DNA from: an uncultured Anaerolineae bacterium
GTDB taxonomy: Bacteria > Chloroflexota > Anaerolineae > Anaerolineales > Villigracilaceae
Length of the DNA: 11,310 nt
Reading direction: 5' to 3'
Assembly (NCBI GenBank): GCA_903854805.1
Contig: CAINXK010000239.1
Span: forward strand, 1 to 11,310
Below are positions 1 to 6,335 of the stretch, piece by piece. The notes beneath the pieces are model-generated. The model saw nothing but the letters and a program-made list of their open reading frames with translations, made no database searches and was not told the origin of the DNA. The position numbers and the translations under genes were made by a program. Numbering within the stretch: position 1 is the first letter of the stretch; the number at the start of each line of letters is the position of its first letter.

Positions 1-2
1 AA

Positions 3-485
3 GTTTTACCTCTGGCGAGAGAGCATGGCGCGGCCGTCATCGGGTTGTGCATGGATGATAATGGCATCCCGGCTACGGCCGCAGCGCGATTTGCGGTGGC
101 TGCCCGGATCATCGAACGTGCAGCCCAAGCGGGTATTCCTGTTGAAGATGTGATCATTGACCCGTTGGCCATGGCAATGAGCGCCGATAGCAAAGCCGGT
201 AGAATCGCGCTGGATACGATCGAAATGGTGGTGAGAGAGTTCGGTGTAAATATCTCGATGGGCGCCAGTAATATCTCATTTGGTATGCCTGACCGGAAAT
301 ACATCAATGCCACATTCATTGCCATGGCAATCCATGCCGGGTTGACATGTCCTATTACTAATCCGCTCTTGGCTGAAGTCAACGCTGCCGTTCTGGCAGC
401 TGATCTTTCCATGGGCCGAGATGATTATGGTATGCGCTGGATCAAGGCCTATCGAAAGCGTGAAAAGGAAAAAGCGGCTGCTTAG
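3..485 (+). CDS. Methyltetrahydrofolate:corrinoid methyltransferase family protein, 3' part (5' end outside window)
   Basis: The reading frame is open from the first bases of the window, so this is the C-terminal 160 or so residues of a longer protein. The family is the pterin-binding TIM barrel that moves a methyl group between methyltetrahydrofolate and a corrinoid protein (AcsE, MtgA and MtvB relatives, about 260-300 aa). Visible family marks are the strand LPLAREHGAAVIGL leading into MDDNGIP, the helix and strand ending in the IIDPLAMAMS segment, and the loop SMGASNISFGMPDR, whose Asn corresponds to the residue that contacts the pterin in AcsE. The C-terminus ends in a charged tail (KREKEKAAA). 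Which corrinoid partner or methyl donor it serves cannot be told, because no corrinoid protein or activase is in view. The TTG at 45 is an internal codon, not a start. A stem-loop at 534-572 probably ends this transcript. The family call is firm and the substrate is open. Confidence 0.85.
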   Translation, partial: VLPLAREHGAAVIGLCMDDNGIPATAAARFAVAARIIERAAQAGIPVEDVIIDPLAMAMSADSKAGRIALDTIEMVVREFGVNISMGASNISFGMPDRKYINATFIAMAIHAGLTCPITNPLLAEVNAAVLAADLSMGRDDYGMRWIKAYRKREKEKAAA

Positions 486-533
486 CCAGGCCCTTCTTTG
501 GGCAAGGTAGTTGCGGTTCAGAAATTATCAATG

Positions 534-572
534 CAAGCCGGGTGCTAGTCAATATTGACTGCACCCGGCTTG
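534..572 (+). terminator. Stem-loop after the methyltransferase gene
   Basis: A perfect 12-bp stem (534-545 with 561-572, CAAGCCGGGTGC against its complement) encloses a second perfect palindrome (547-560, AGTCAAT/ATTGACT), with only one bulged T at 546. It starts 48 bases after the stop codon, as expected for a transcript end. The T run that follows is poor (TAGTTTTG), so it may work as a weak intrinsic terminator or as an mRNA 3' stabiliser, perhaps with Rho. Confidence 0.6.
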
Positions 573-634
573 TAGTTTTGTGAAATAATAACCTCATTTT
601 CAAATTATCACTACGTTTACAAGAAAAACGGTTG

Positions 635-660
635 TATAATGTCACTCTCTAATCATTAGA
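635..660 (+). promoter_or_regulatory. Promoter -10 box and overlapping palindromic operator of the marR-MFS unit
   Basis: A perfect TATAAT lies at 635-640. No good -35 box is seen at 17 bp, so the promoter may depend on the -10 alone. The palindrome TCTAAT-C-ATTAGA at 648-660 sits where transcription should begin, and a second small palindrome, CTAATTAG, follows at 665-672. MarR dimers bind AT-rich palindromes of this size, and binding here would block initiation, so autorepression of the 675-2427 unit is the simple reading. The position and symmetry are seen directly; the regulator assignment is inferred. Confidence 0.5.
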
Positions 661-674
661 AAGGCTAATTAGTT

Positions 675-1133
675 ATGCGTAATAACCTCAATATTTGTGC
701 ACGAGAATTGATGGATACTGTTCCACGAATTTTGCAATCCATTCGAGTCAATATGCGACTTGGGCATGGGGCAAATATCTCAATCCCGCAGTTCCGTACG
801 TTAAGGTTTATTCAGCGTAATCCTGATTCGTCCCTGACCGGTCTTGCAGATTTCTTGGGTCTGACTTTGCCATCGGTTTCAAAGCTTGTTGACGGACTGG
901 TTAAGCAAGAACTGATCAATCGCCAGGAATCAACCAGCGATCGGCGGCGGTTGACACTTGCTTTGACTGAGAGGGGCGAGGCAATTGTAAATTCAGCTCG
1001 CGCCAGCGCCCAGGCCGATCTTGAAAAAACATTAGCTTGTTTATCAGAAGCCGAACTGAAAACAATTCAATCTGCTTTGGAGCTGCTTCAGCCTCTCTTT
1101 GGATCACAGAGCAGTGAATCCACAAAAGAATGA
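675..1133 (+). CDS. MarR-family transcriptional regulator
   Basis: This 152-residue protein has the usual MarR length and build. An N-terminal dimerisation helix is followed by a winged helix-turn-helix: residues 52-79 (SSLTGLADFLGLTLPSVSKL and onward) form the helix-turn-helix and the DRRRLTLALTERG stretch at 89-101 is the wing with its conserved Asp-Arg pair. C-terminal helices complete the dimer arm. The ATG at 675 has GAAAGG about 10 bases upstream. The gene is followed after 19 bases by an MFS exporter on the same strand, the classic arrangement in which a MarR protein represses an efflux pump until a small, often aromatic or lipophilic, ligand binds. A palindrome over its own start site (648-660) fits autorepression. 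The ligand is unknown. Confidence 0.92.
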   Translation: MRNNLNICARELMDTVPRILQSIRVNMRLGHGANISIPQFRTLRFIQRNPDSSLTGLADFLGLTLPSVSKLVDGLVKQELINRQESTSDRRRLTLALTERGEAIVNSARASAQADLEKTLACLSEAELKTIQSALELLQPLFGSQSSESTKE

Positions 1134-1152
1134 TAATTTCAGGAGTAATTTA

Positions 1153-2427
1153 ATGGAAGAACCTAAATCTGTGCCCGGTGCGCAGCCTTTTGAACCTGAT
1201 AAGCCCAGATTTCTGGAAAATAGCCAGACATTCTCTGCTTTGAGGCATCGCAATTTTCAATTATATTTTGCAGGACAGTTAATTTCAAATATTGGTACCT
1301 GGATGCAGATTATTGCGCAGGCCTGGGTCGTTTATCAATTGGGTCACTCGGAGCTAACGCTGGGTTTGGTTGCTTTTGCGTCGGCCATCCCGGTTCTTGC
1401 GATTTCCCCATGGGGTGGCGTGATTGTGGATCGTGTTTCACGCCGCAGTTTGCTTATGATGACCCAGGCGGGTTCTATGTTGCTGGCATTTGTATTGGCA
1501 ATATTAACCTTTACTGGAGCGGTCAGGGAATGGCATGTGATTGTGCTGGCAGCCTTGCTGGGCGTGGTCAATGCCTTCGATGCTCCTGCCCGCCAGGCGT
1601 TTGTTCCTGAAATGGTTGGTAAAGAAGATCTGCCAAATGCTATCGCGTTGAATTCAATCATGTTCAACATTGCGCGTGTCATTGGTCCGGCTCTTGCCGG
1701 TCTTTTACTAGCAGTGATCGGTGCTGCCTGGTGTTTCACACTTAATGGCGTTTCCTTCCTGGCGGTGCTGATCGGGTTGGGGGTGATGAGCTTGCCATCA
1801 CACCAGGCTGCTCCCAACCGTTCATCACCCTGGAAGCAGTTGGTGGGTGGAGTGAAGTACACTGCGAGTAATCGCGAAATGTCTGCATTAATTTTGTTGT
1901 CCCTGGTTTTCAGTGTATTCGGTATCTCTTATTCCACCCTGCTGCCCGCTTTTGTAGAAAAAGTGCTTCACCAGGGGGCGGTTGCATACGGTTGGGTGAA
2001 TGCGGCCTCCGGGTTGGGTGCGGTTGTTGGAGCTTTTCTTCTGGCACATCGCGTCAGCAACGGCAGGCGTGGTCAATGGTTGGTGTTGACGAATATTGCT
2101 TTTCCACTTATTTTGATCGCTTTTGCCTTCACTTCAATTTACCCGCTTTCACTCATCCTGGCTTTTGGGCTGGGGATAGGTTTCATGGTGCAGTTCACAA
2201 CGATAAATACATTGCTGCAGACTCGGGTTGATGATGAGTATCGAGGACGTGTGTTGGGACTTTACACTCTGACTTTTTTTGGCTTTGCGCCATTTGGGAA
2301 TCTATTGATCGGGTTCTTGGGAGAAAAACTTAGCCTGGGTATTGCCATGTCACTTTTTGCAGTTTGTTCGTTGGTACTCTCGCGCCTGGTCTTATTAAAA
2401 ACCCCAGAACTCCAAAAATTATATTGA
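1153..2427 (+). CDS. MFS transporter, EntS/MFS_3-type exporter
   Basis: A 424-residue inner-membrane protein with about 12 predicted transmembrane segments, of the MFS subfamily that includes the enterobactin exporter EntS and many drug exporters. Residues 88-98 (GGVIVDRVSRR) form the motif A loop between TM2 and TM3, with its Asp and Arg. The helix-rich segment APARQAFVPEMV soon after is also typical of this subfamily. The start chosen is the ATG at 1153, because AGGAG at 1141-1145 is placed 7 bases before it. An in-frame TTG at 1099 would overlap marR and lacks such a site. The protein probably exports a compound sensed by the upstream MarR protein by proton antiport. The pair looks independent of the respiratory genes that converge on it from the other side. 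Confidence 0.9.
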   Translation: MEEPKSVPGAQPFEPDKPRFLENSQTFSALRHRNFQLYFAGQLISNIGTWMQIIAQAWVVYQLGHSELTLGLVAFASAIPVLAISPWGGVIVDRVSRRSLLMMTQAGSMLLAFVLAILTFTGAVREWHVIVLAALLGVVNAFDAPARQAFVPEMVGKEDLPNAIALNSIMFNIARVIGPALAGLLLAVIGAAWCFTLNGVSFLAVLIGLGVMSLPSHQAAPNRSSPWKQLVGGVKYTASNREMSALILLSLVFSVFGISYSTLLPAFVEKVLHQGAVAYGWVNAASGLGAVVGAFLLAHRVSNGRRGQWLVLTNIAFPLILIAFAFTSIYPLSLILAFGLGIGFMVQFTTINTLLQTRVDDEYRGRVLGLYTLTFFGFAPFGNLLIGFLGEKLSLGIAMSLFAVCSLVLSRLVLLKTPELQKLY

Positions 2428-2624
2428 GTTAAAGTCTCTTCTGCAAAAAGTCGATTTTACCTGGCGAAAACTGGGCTCAAAACCGGCCTGAACATTAAAA
2501 ATTGCTGAATAAATGTTCACACAGACGCTAAAAAATGAAGGTGCAAGCGTTTTTGAGGCACTCTCATGCATGTCGTGAACTTTATTTTGCCGCATTTCTA
2601 CACATGGTTAGATTATTTTACAGA

Positions 2625-3626
2625 TTATTTTATCTCCTGGATAGATAAATGCCAGGGATTGTCTTGATAGTGACAGCGCGTGCAATTCACTGTTCTCTGT
2701 ACATTGTGAGAGAAATAAGGGCGTTTACCTTCTTTTCCATCCCAAGTCACCTGCTGCCAGGTGTTCCATCCTAACGAATCACCAATGGGAGCCACTTCCT
2801 TGCCAGTGGCGTCGTGACAGGAGCTACAAGTCACGTTTCCATGCTCAATTCCAATATGGGGGAGGGATTTGTCCTGAGCGATTTGTGTGGCAGTACCATG
2901 ACATCCGGCCTCTCCACAGCTATGGGGAGAACCAGTTTCATGACCTGGAAGCACTGCCAGTTTGTCAATAATTTTAAGATCCTCAGCCACCTTGGTATGA
3001 CAGGCCGAATTGGCACAGGAGGCAGTGGCGCGGTGTGGTTCGTGACAATCTGTGCAGCCCAGGTTTGCGTGCATACCCGAACCAAGATCAACGCTGTTAT
3101 CGATTCCTTCCGATTTGCGATGACATTTTTTGCACAACTCGTCATTGTTGACAACTTCTTCATACTTGCCAGTTTCCTGGTTCCAATAAGACACTTCGGA
3201 AGAATATTCGCCGTTCTCCAAAGGACGATGACAAATCTTACAATCAACAGCATGCCAGCCGGTAAGGTCCACGGTTGGTTCATTTGATTTGAGACTGGTG
3301 TTTATCATGGCCGAACCACCTGTCTTTTGGCTGGTTTCTATCACTGAGGCTGCACAATCTGATATTTTCTCTGCCACCAGGCTCGGATCCCATTCGCCAG
3401 GGCTGTGGCAGTGAGCGCAAGTGTTATTTACTTCATCTGGACGAAGAAGAACCTTGGAGTGTGGACCTCGTCTCCATAATGCCTGGATTTTCTGCTGTTC
3501 AGCTGAGATCGTAGCCGCAGGCGTTCTGGTAGGCTCGATCTGAATGGAAGCTGTGGGTGCATCTGAAGCGCAAGCTGCCAGAAAAACCAGGAATAACATA
3601 TTGATCATATATATTGTTCTATGCAT
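2625..3626 (-). CDS. Octaheme c-type cytochrome lipoprotein
   Basis: A 333-residue exported protein. It begins with a short lipoprotein signal, and the lipobox FLAAC puts the lipidated Cys at residue 19, so it should sit on the outer face of the cytoplasmic membrane. Eight haem c motifs are seen: six CXXCH at Cys70 (CAHCH), Cys129 (CKICH), Cys165 (CKKCH), Cys191 (CTDCH), Cys267 (CSSCH) and Cys315 (CTRCH), and two CX4CH at Cys204 (CANSACH) and Cys237 (CGEAGCH). Many other histidines could serve as distal ligands. I chose the ATG at 3626 over the in-frame ATG at 3683, because 3683 lies inside a terminator-like hairpin and would bury the lipobox at residue 38. The site AGGGA before 3626 is rather distant. 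It is the last gene of the molybdoenzyme operon, so it probably passes electrons to or from that complex. I do not recognise a named family; the usual Lys-ligated catalytic haem motif (CXXCK) of NrfA and Otr is absent, which argues for electron transfer rather than catalysis. Confidence 0.85.
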   Translation of the reverse strand: MHRTIYMINMLFLVFLAACASDAPTASIQIEPTRTPAATISAEQQKIQALWRRGPHSKVLLRPDEVNNTCAHCHSPGEWDPSLVAEKISDCAASVIETSQKTGGSAMINTSLKSNEPTVDLTGWHAVDCKICHRPLENGEYSSEVSYWNQETGKYEEVVNNDELCKKCHRKSEGIDNSVDLGSGMHANLGCTDCHEPHRATASCANSACHTKVAEDLKIIDKLAVLPGHETGSPHSCGEAGCHGTATQIAQDKSLPHIGIEHGNVTCSSCHDATGKEVAPIGDSLGWNTWQQVTWDGKEGKRPYFSHNVQRTVNCTRCHYQDNPWHLSIQEIK

Positions 3627-3641
3627 AAGTTTTATGTCCCT

Positions 3642-3692
3642 AAAAAGAGACTGGCTTCTGTAGCGATTTTTTGTAATCATCACAGAAGCCAG
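3642..3692 (-). terminator. Terminator-like hairpin between the torD-like gene and the octaheme gene
   Basis: On the minus strand a perfect 11-bp stem (CTGGCTTCTGT at 3692-3682 with its complement at 3661-3651) has a 20-base loop and is followed at once by TCTCTTTTT (3650-3642). This is the shape of an intrinsic terminator or attenuator. It stands 43 bases after the chaperone stop codon and 15 bases before the cytochrome start, so it should cut or tune read-through into the cytochrome gene. The long loop makes it weaker than a textbook terminator. Confidence 0.6.
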
Positions 3693-3735
3693 AAGTGACT
3701 AAACCCCCTGGTGGAATATCACGTTGGGAACTTGT

Positions 3736-4419
3736 TTAGGCGTAGATGGGAATAACTCTACTTGCCTCGATGTCCAACCGTACAAATTCAGTCAGGATGT
3801 GACCCAGGTTGTTATAGAGCGGATGGTCGGTTTTCGAGGCGACTTTCTCCCCAAATTCTGGAGTCCATCTAGCCAGGCGGTTCTTCAGAAAATCATTTGC
3901 CCGGTTTATATACTCCTGGTTCCCGCGATCTTCAATTTCTACGGCCTTGCTGAGCAGGTAAAACATGAACTCCAACTCGATGGCGATATGATCGCACAAA
4001 TCAACCCGACCCAGGTCCAAATCCAGATTTTCTTCAGCTAGAGCTTCTTCCATACTGCTGGCGCTTGGACCCTGAACCCTGCCTCTGTCTTCCTCCGGCC
4101 GGTCTTGATCGTATACCGACTCATAAGGATGTACAAGTGGAGGTGTTGGACCGAGAAATAACTGGTTGTATACAACCCGTAGTTCTTGCAGTGACCAATC
4201 TGCAACTCGGGCAGCAGTATACGTTTGGTCGAGGAATACGCTGACCGTTTTAACTGTCTGATCCTGTTCCAGCTCCTGGGCCGCTTCCTTTAGCTGCAAG
4301 AACTCATCTTCTGCTTTCAAGAAGGCCAGCAACGCATCACCTGGCTCGTGAAACCCGAGCGCGAGGAACCGGTACATAACAGCACGCGAAATTAAAGACC
4401 TTTCAATATCAACTACCAT
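3736..4419 (-). CDS. TorD/DmsD-family molybdoenzyme maturation chaperone
   Basis: A 227-residue, all-helical, acidic cytoplasmic protein of the TorD/DmsD/NarJ type, close to the normal length. Marks seen are the segment YNQLFLGPTPPLVHPYESVY in the middle, a version of the family's E-Y-x-x-L-F and P-P-Y-E-S-x-Y signature, and the later helix DHIAIELEFMFYLL with its D-H-I-x-x-E-L-x-F pattern. Such chaperones bind the Tat signal of a molybdoenzyme, hold it until bis-PGD cofactor is inserted, and prevent early export. The client should be the Tat-signal catalytic subunit encoded three genes upstream. The ATG at 4419 follows the NrfD stop by 5 bases, with AGG about 9 bases before it, so it is translated as part of the same operon. 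Its presence argues that the A subunit really carries molybdopterin. Confidence 0.88.
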   Translation of the reverse strand: MVVDIERSLISRAVMYRFLALGFHEPGDALLAFLKAEDEFLQLKEAAQELEQDQTVKTVSVFLDQTYTAARVADWSLQELRVVYNQLFLGPTPPLVHPYESVYDQDRPEEDRGRVQGPSASSMEEALAEENLDLDLGRVDLCDHIAIELEFMFYLLSKAVEIEDRGNQEYINRANDFLKNRLARWTPEFGEKVASKTDHPLYNNLGHILTEFVRLDIEASRVIPIYA

Positions 4420-4424
4420 GAGAG

Positions 4425-5651
4425 TTAACCTTTTCCTGTAGCTATGACTACAACAGGCTTCGCGGTGGAAGGTGCAGCGGAAAAATATTGGACGCCAATG
4501 GTTATTATGAACAAGACGCCAGCCAGAACCCCGATTGTGATAGTAATTTCTGGTAGGGTTGGAAGGTAATTCGGGGTTGTTGTAAATGGAGATACATATT
4601 GAGTGTATCTACCGAGGGAAACACCGGGTGCCCAATCAAGGTTGATCTTCTCGAAGGAAGGTAGGATGATGTTCAAGCGTTTTAGGAAAACGGCTCCCAT
4701 TGCCAACGCCGACGCAACACCGATCCAGGTCTTCGACTTGGCTGTTCCAGGTAAGACCAGCAGGATAAAGGGCAAAATGACGCCCCCAAGGACCTCAATC
4801 CATAATAAAACAGCAAACTTACCGTACAACATGCTGGCTACCACCTCGGCAGCATCTGTTCCACCCGCATACGAAAGGGTCGCCATTTCACAAAAAAGGA
4901 AGAACCCGTCAACAGCGATGAATGCCGCCAACAAACCTCCCAGGAAGGGAAAATGGTCATCGGAGATATTCATTTTTCCGGATTTCTGGACAATCAGCAT
5001 GACCAGGAGTAGCAGGGCAATGCCCGAAACTAAGGCTGATGTGATGAAAATTGGGGCCATCATACCGGTGAACCAAAATGGACGGCCAACCTGCACACCA
5101 AAGATCCAGGCTGTGATTGAGTGAACAAGAATGGCAATTGGTAGAACAAAATTTGCCATAACCCGGAGAGTGCGTTTTTGCTTTTCGGGTTGAGCTATCC
5201 ATTGTTTACTGAACATTATCCAGGCTTCAACCAGACCAATAACAAGATAAACAAGCAGGATCACAATATCCCAAAACAACGGTGAGGAAAAGTTTCCGTG
5301 AAAGAGGATATTAATGATGCGGGTGGGGAGGCCGACATCCGGAATAATCATTACCATGGCGCCGATAACGCAAGCGACTGCAACGATTACCCCTAGTGGT
5401 GCGATCGCTTCCAGGCGGTCATTCTTCAGGATATATGCCAACGAGGTTACAATCAGGCCACCGGCGCTCAAGCCAACAAGGAAGGCGAAGGTGATGATAT
5501 ATAGACCCCAAGAGACCGGGTTGGATAAACCGGTGACTTTCAATCCTATGTTTATCTGGTAAACCCATGCCGCGATCCCGGCTACAATCAGGACCAGAAG
5601 GACACTTATCCAAGCAATAGTGGATGTAGAAAGTTTTTTAGCTTCCATCAT
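4425..5651 (-). CDS. NrfD/HybB-type quinone-interacting membrane subunit (subunit C)
   Basis: A 408-residue integral membrane protein with about ten hydrophobic segments. It therefore belongs to the long NrfD group (HybB, DsrP and ActC relatives) rather than the 8-TM PsrC group. Family marks include FLVGLSAGGLIVTSLAYIL in TM2 and the stretch around HSITAWIFGVQVGRPFWFTG in TM5-6, which resembles the H-S...GRP-x-W pattern of HybB/DsrP. Such subunits exchange electrons between menaquinol and the iron-sulfur subunit on the outer face. There are no haem-ligating features typical of cytochrome b subunits. The start is one of two adjacent ATGs (5651 or 5648) that overlap the ferredoxin stop codon; AGGGA lies just before both. 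I took the first, which gives a four-base ATGA-type overlap and hence translational coupling. The family is clear; the direction of electron flow is not. Confidence 0.9.
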   Translation of the reverse strand: MMEAKKLSTSTIAWISVLLVLIVAGIAAWVYQINIGLKVTGLSNPVSWGLYIITFAFLVGLSAGGLIVTSLAYILKNDRLEAIAPLGVIVAVACVIGAMVMIIPDVGLPTRIINILFHGNFSSPLFWDIVILLVYLVIGLVEAWIMFSKQWIAQPEKQKRTLRVMANFVLPIAILVHSITAWIFGVQVGRPFWFTGMMAPIFITSALVSGIALLLLVMLIVQKSGKMNISDDHFPFLGGLLAAFIAVDGFFLFCEMATLSYAGGTDAAEVVASMLYGKFAVLLWIEVLGGVILPFILLVLPGTAKSKTWIGVASALAMGAVFLKRLNIILPSFEKINLDWAPGVSLGRYTQYVSPFTTTPNYLPTLPEITITIGVLAGVLFIITIGVQYFSAAPSTAKPVVVIATGKG

Positions 5652-6334
5652 GATTTCCCTTCGTAAGAATAGATACTTGCCTCTTGTTGATTGTGCCGGC
5701 GACGAGGCAGATACCAAACACTGGGCCCTGTGCCAAATTCTGGCTTAATCTGGAACCCGTTGCGTTCACGAATCAGACGAGATACTTCACTATTGGGATC
5801 GTTCAGGTCTCCGAAGGTGCGGGTAAGCGCCACGCAGGATTCAACGCAAGCAGGCTGCTCGCCAGCATCCAGACGTTCGGCACAAAAGGTGCATTTCTCA
5901 ACGACATGTCTTCCGCGCTGTTTGACAGTGGGATACCCAATATGCTCACCTACAAGTTCCACTGCTTGAACCGGATCTGACCAGTTGAAGACTTTGACGT
6001 TATAGGGGCAGGCAGCCATACAAGTACGACAGCCAATGCAAAGATCAGGATCTTGCATGACGACGCCATCATCCCGTTTATAGGTGGCACCCACCGGGCA
6101 GGCTTTTACACAAGGTGCGTTTTCACAATGCTGACACATGAAAGGCACAGTAGTCATTCCCGGTGCGCCCATAACATCCCCAGGGCTGCCAACATGGGCC
6201 CCTTCAACGTTGAGGATTCGCAGCCACCAGTTTCCCATCGCTACGTTGTTACTTGCTTTGCAAGCCGTTGAGCAGGTCCAGCAACCGACGCAGCGTTCCA
6301 GATCAATTACCATACCTAAGCGTTTATTAGCCAT
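5648..6334 (-). CDS. Four-cluster [4Fe-4S] ferredoxin subunit (subunit B, DmsB/PsrB/NrfC type)
   Basis: A 228-residue iron-sulfur protein with the full set of 16 cysteines in four groups: CVGCWTCSTAC, CQHCENAPCVKACP, CIGCRTCMAACP and CTFC with CVESC. This matches the DmsB/PsrB/NrfC pattern and should bind four [4Fe-4S] clusters that wire the catalytic subunit to the membrane subunit. It has no signal peptide of its own and would be exported by Tat bound to subunit A, as in other CISM enzymes. The start is the ATG at 6334 (MANKRLGMVIDL), because AGGAG stands about 8 bases before it, one base separates it from the subunit A stop, and the CXXC motifs then begin near the N-terminus as usual. A longer in-frame opening to 6454 overlaps subunit A and is rejected. 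None of the cluster ligands is missing, in contrast to subunit A. Confidence 0.93.
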   Translation of the reverse strand: MANKRLGMVIDLERCVGCWTCSTACKASNNVAMGNWWLRILNVEGAHVGSPGDVMGAPGMTTVPFMCQHCENAPCVKACPVGATYKRDDGVVMQDPDLCIGCRTCMAACPYNVKVFNWSDPVQAVELVGEHIGYPTVKQRGRHVVEKCTFCAERLDAGEQPACVESCVALTRTFGDLNDPNSEVSRLIRERNGFQIKPEFGTGPSVWYLPRRRHNQQEASIYSYEGKS

Positions 6335-6335
6335 A

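Noticed and set aside
1099..1152. TTG start for the MFS gene overlapping marR
   Set aside because: No ribosome site precedes it, whereas the ATG at 1153 has AGGAG 7 bases before it.
1344..1862. Minus-strand open frame of 172 codons antisense to the MFS gene
   Set aside because: It is a Thr/Ala/Ser-rich shadow of the transporter with no domain.
2428..2624. Terminator or small gene between the convergent MFS and cytochrome genes
   Set aside because: An 8-bp repeat (TGAACATT at 2489-2496 with 2512-2519) and a short ACGCT/AGCGT pair are seen, but there is no GC-rich stem with a T run and no convincing coding frame.
2831..3287. Overlapping open frames on both strands within the cytochrome gene
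   Set aside because: They lack domains and ribosome sites and lie antisense or in another frame to a gene with eight haem motifs.
4603..5124. Plus-strand open frame of 173 codons antisense to the NrfD gene
   Set aside because: Its composition is that of a shadow of hydrophobic codons, with no recognisable domain; the minus strand frame has clear NrfD features.
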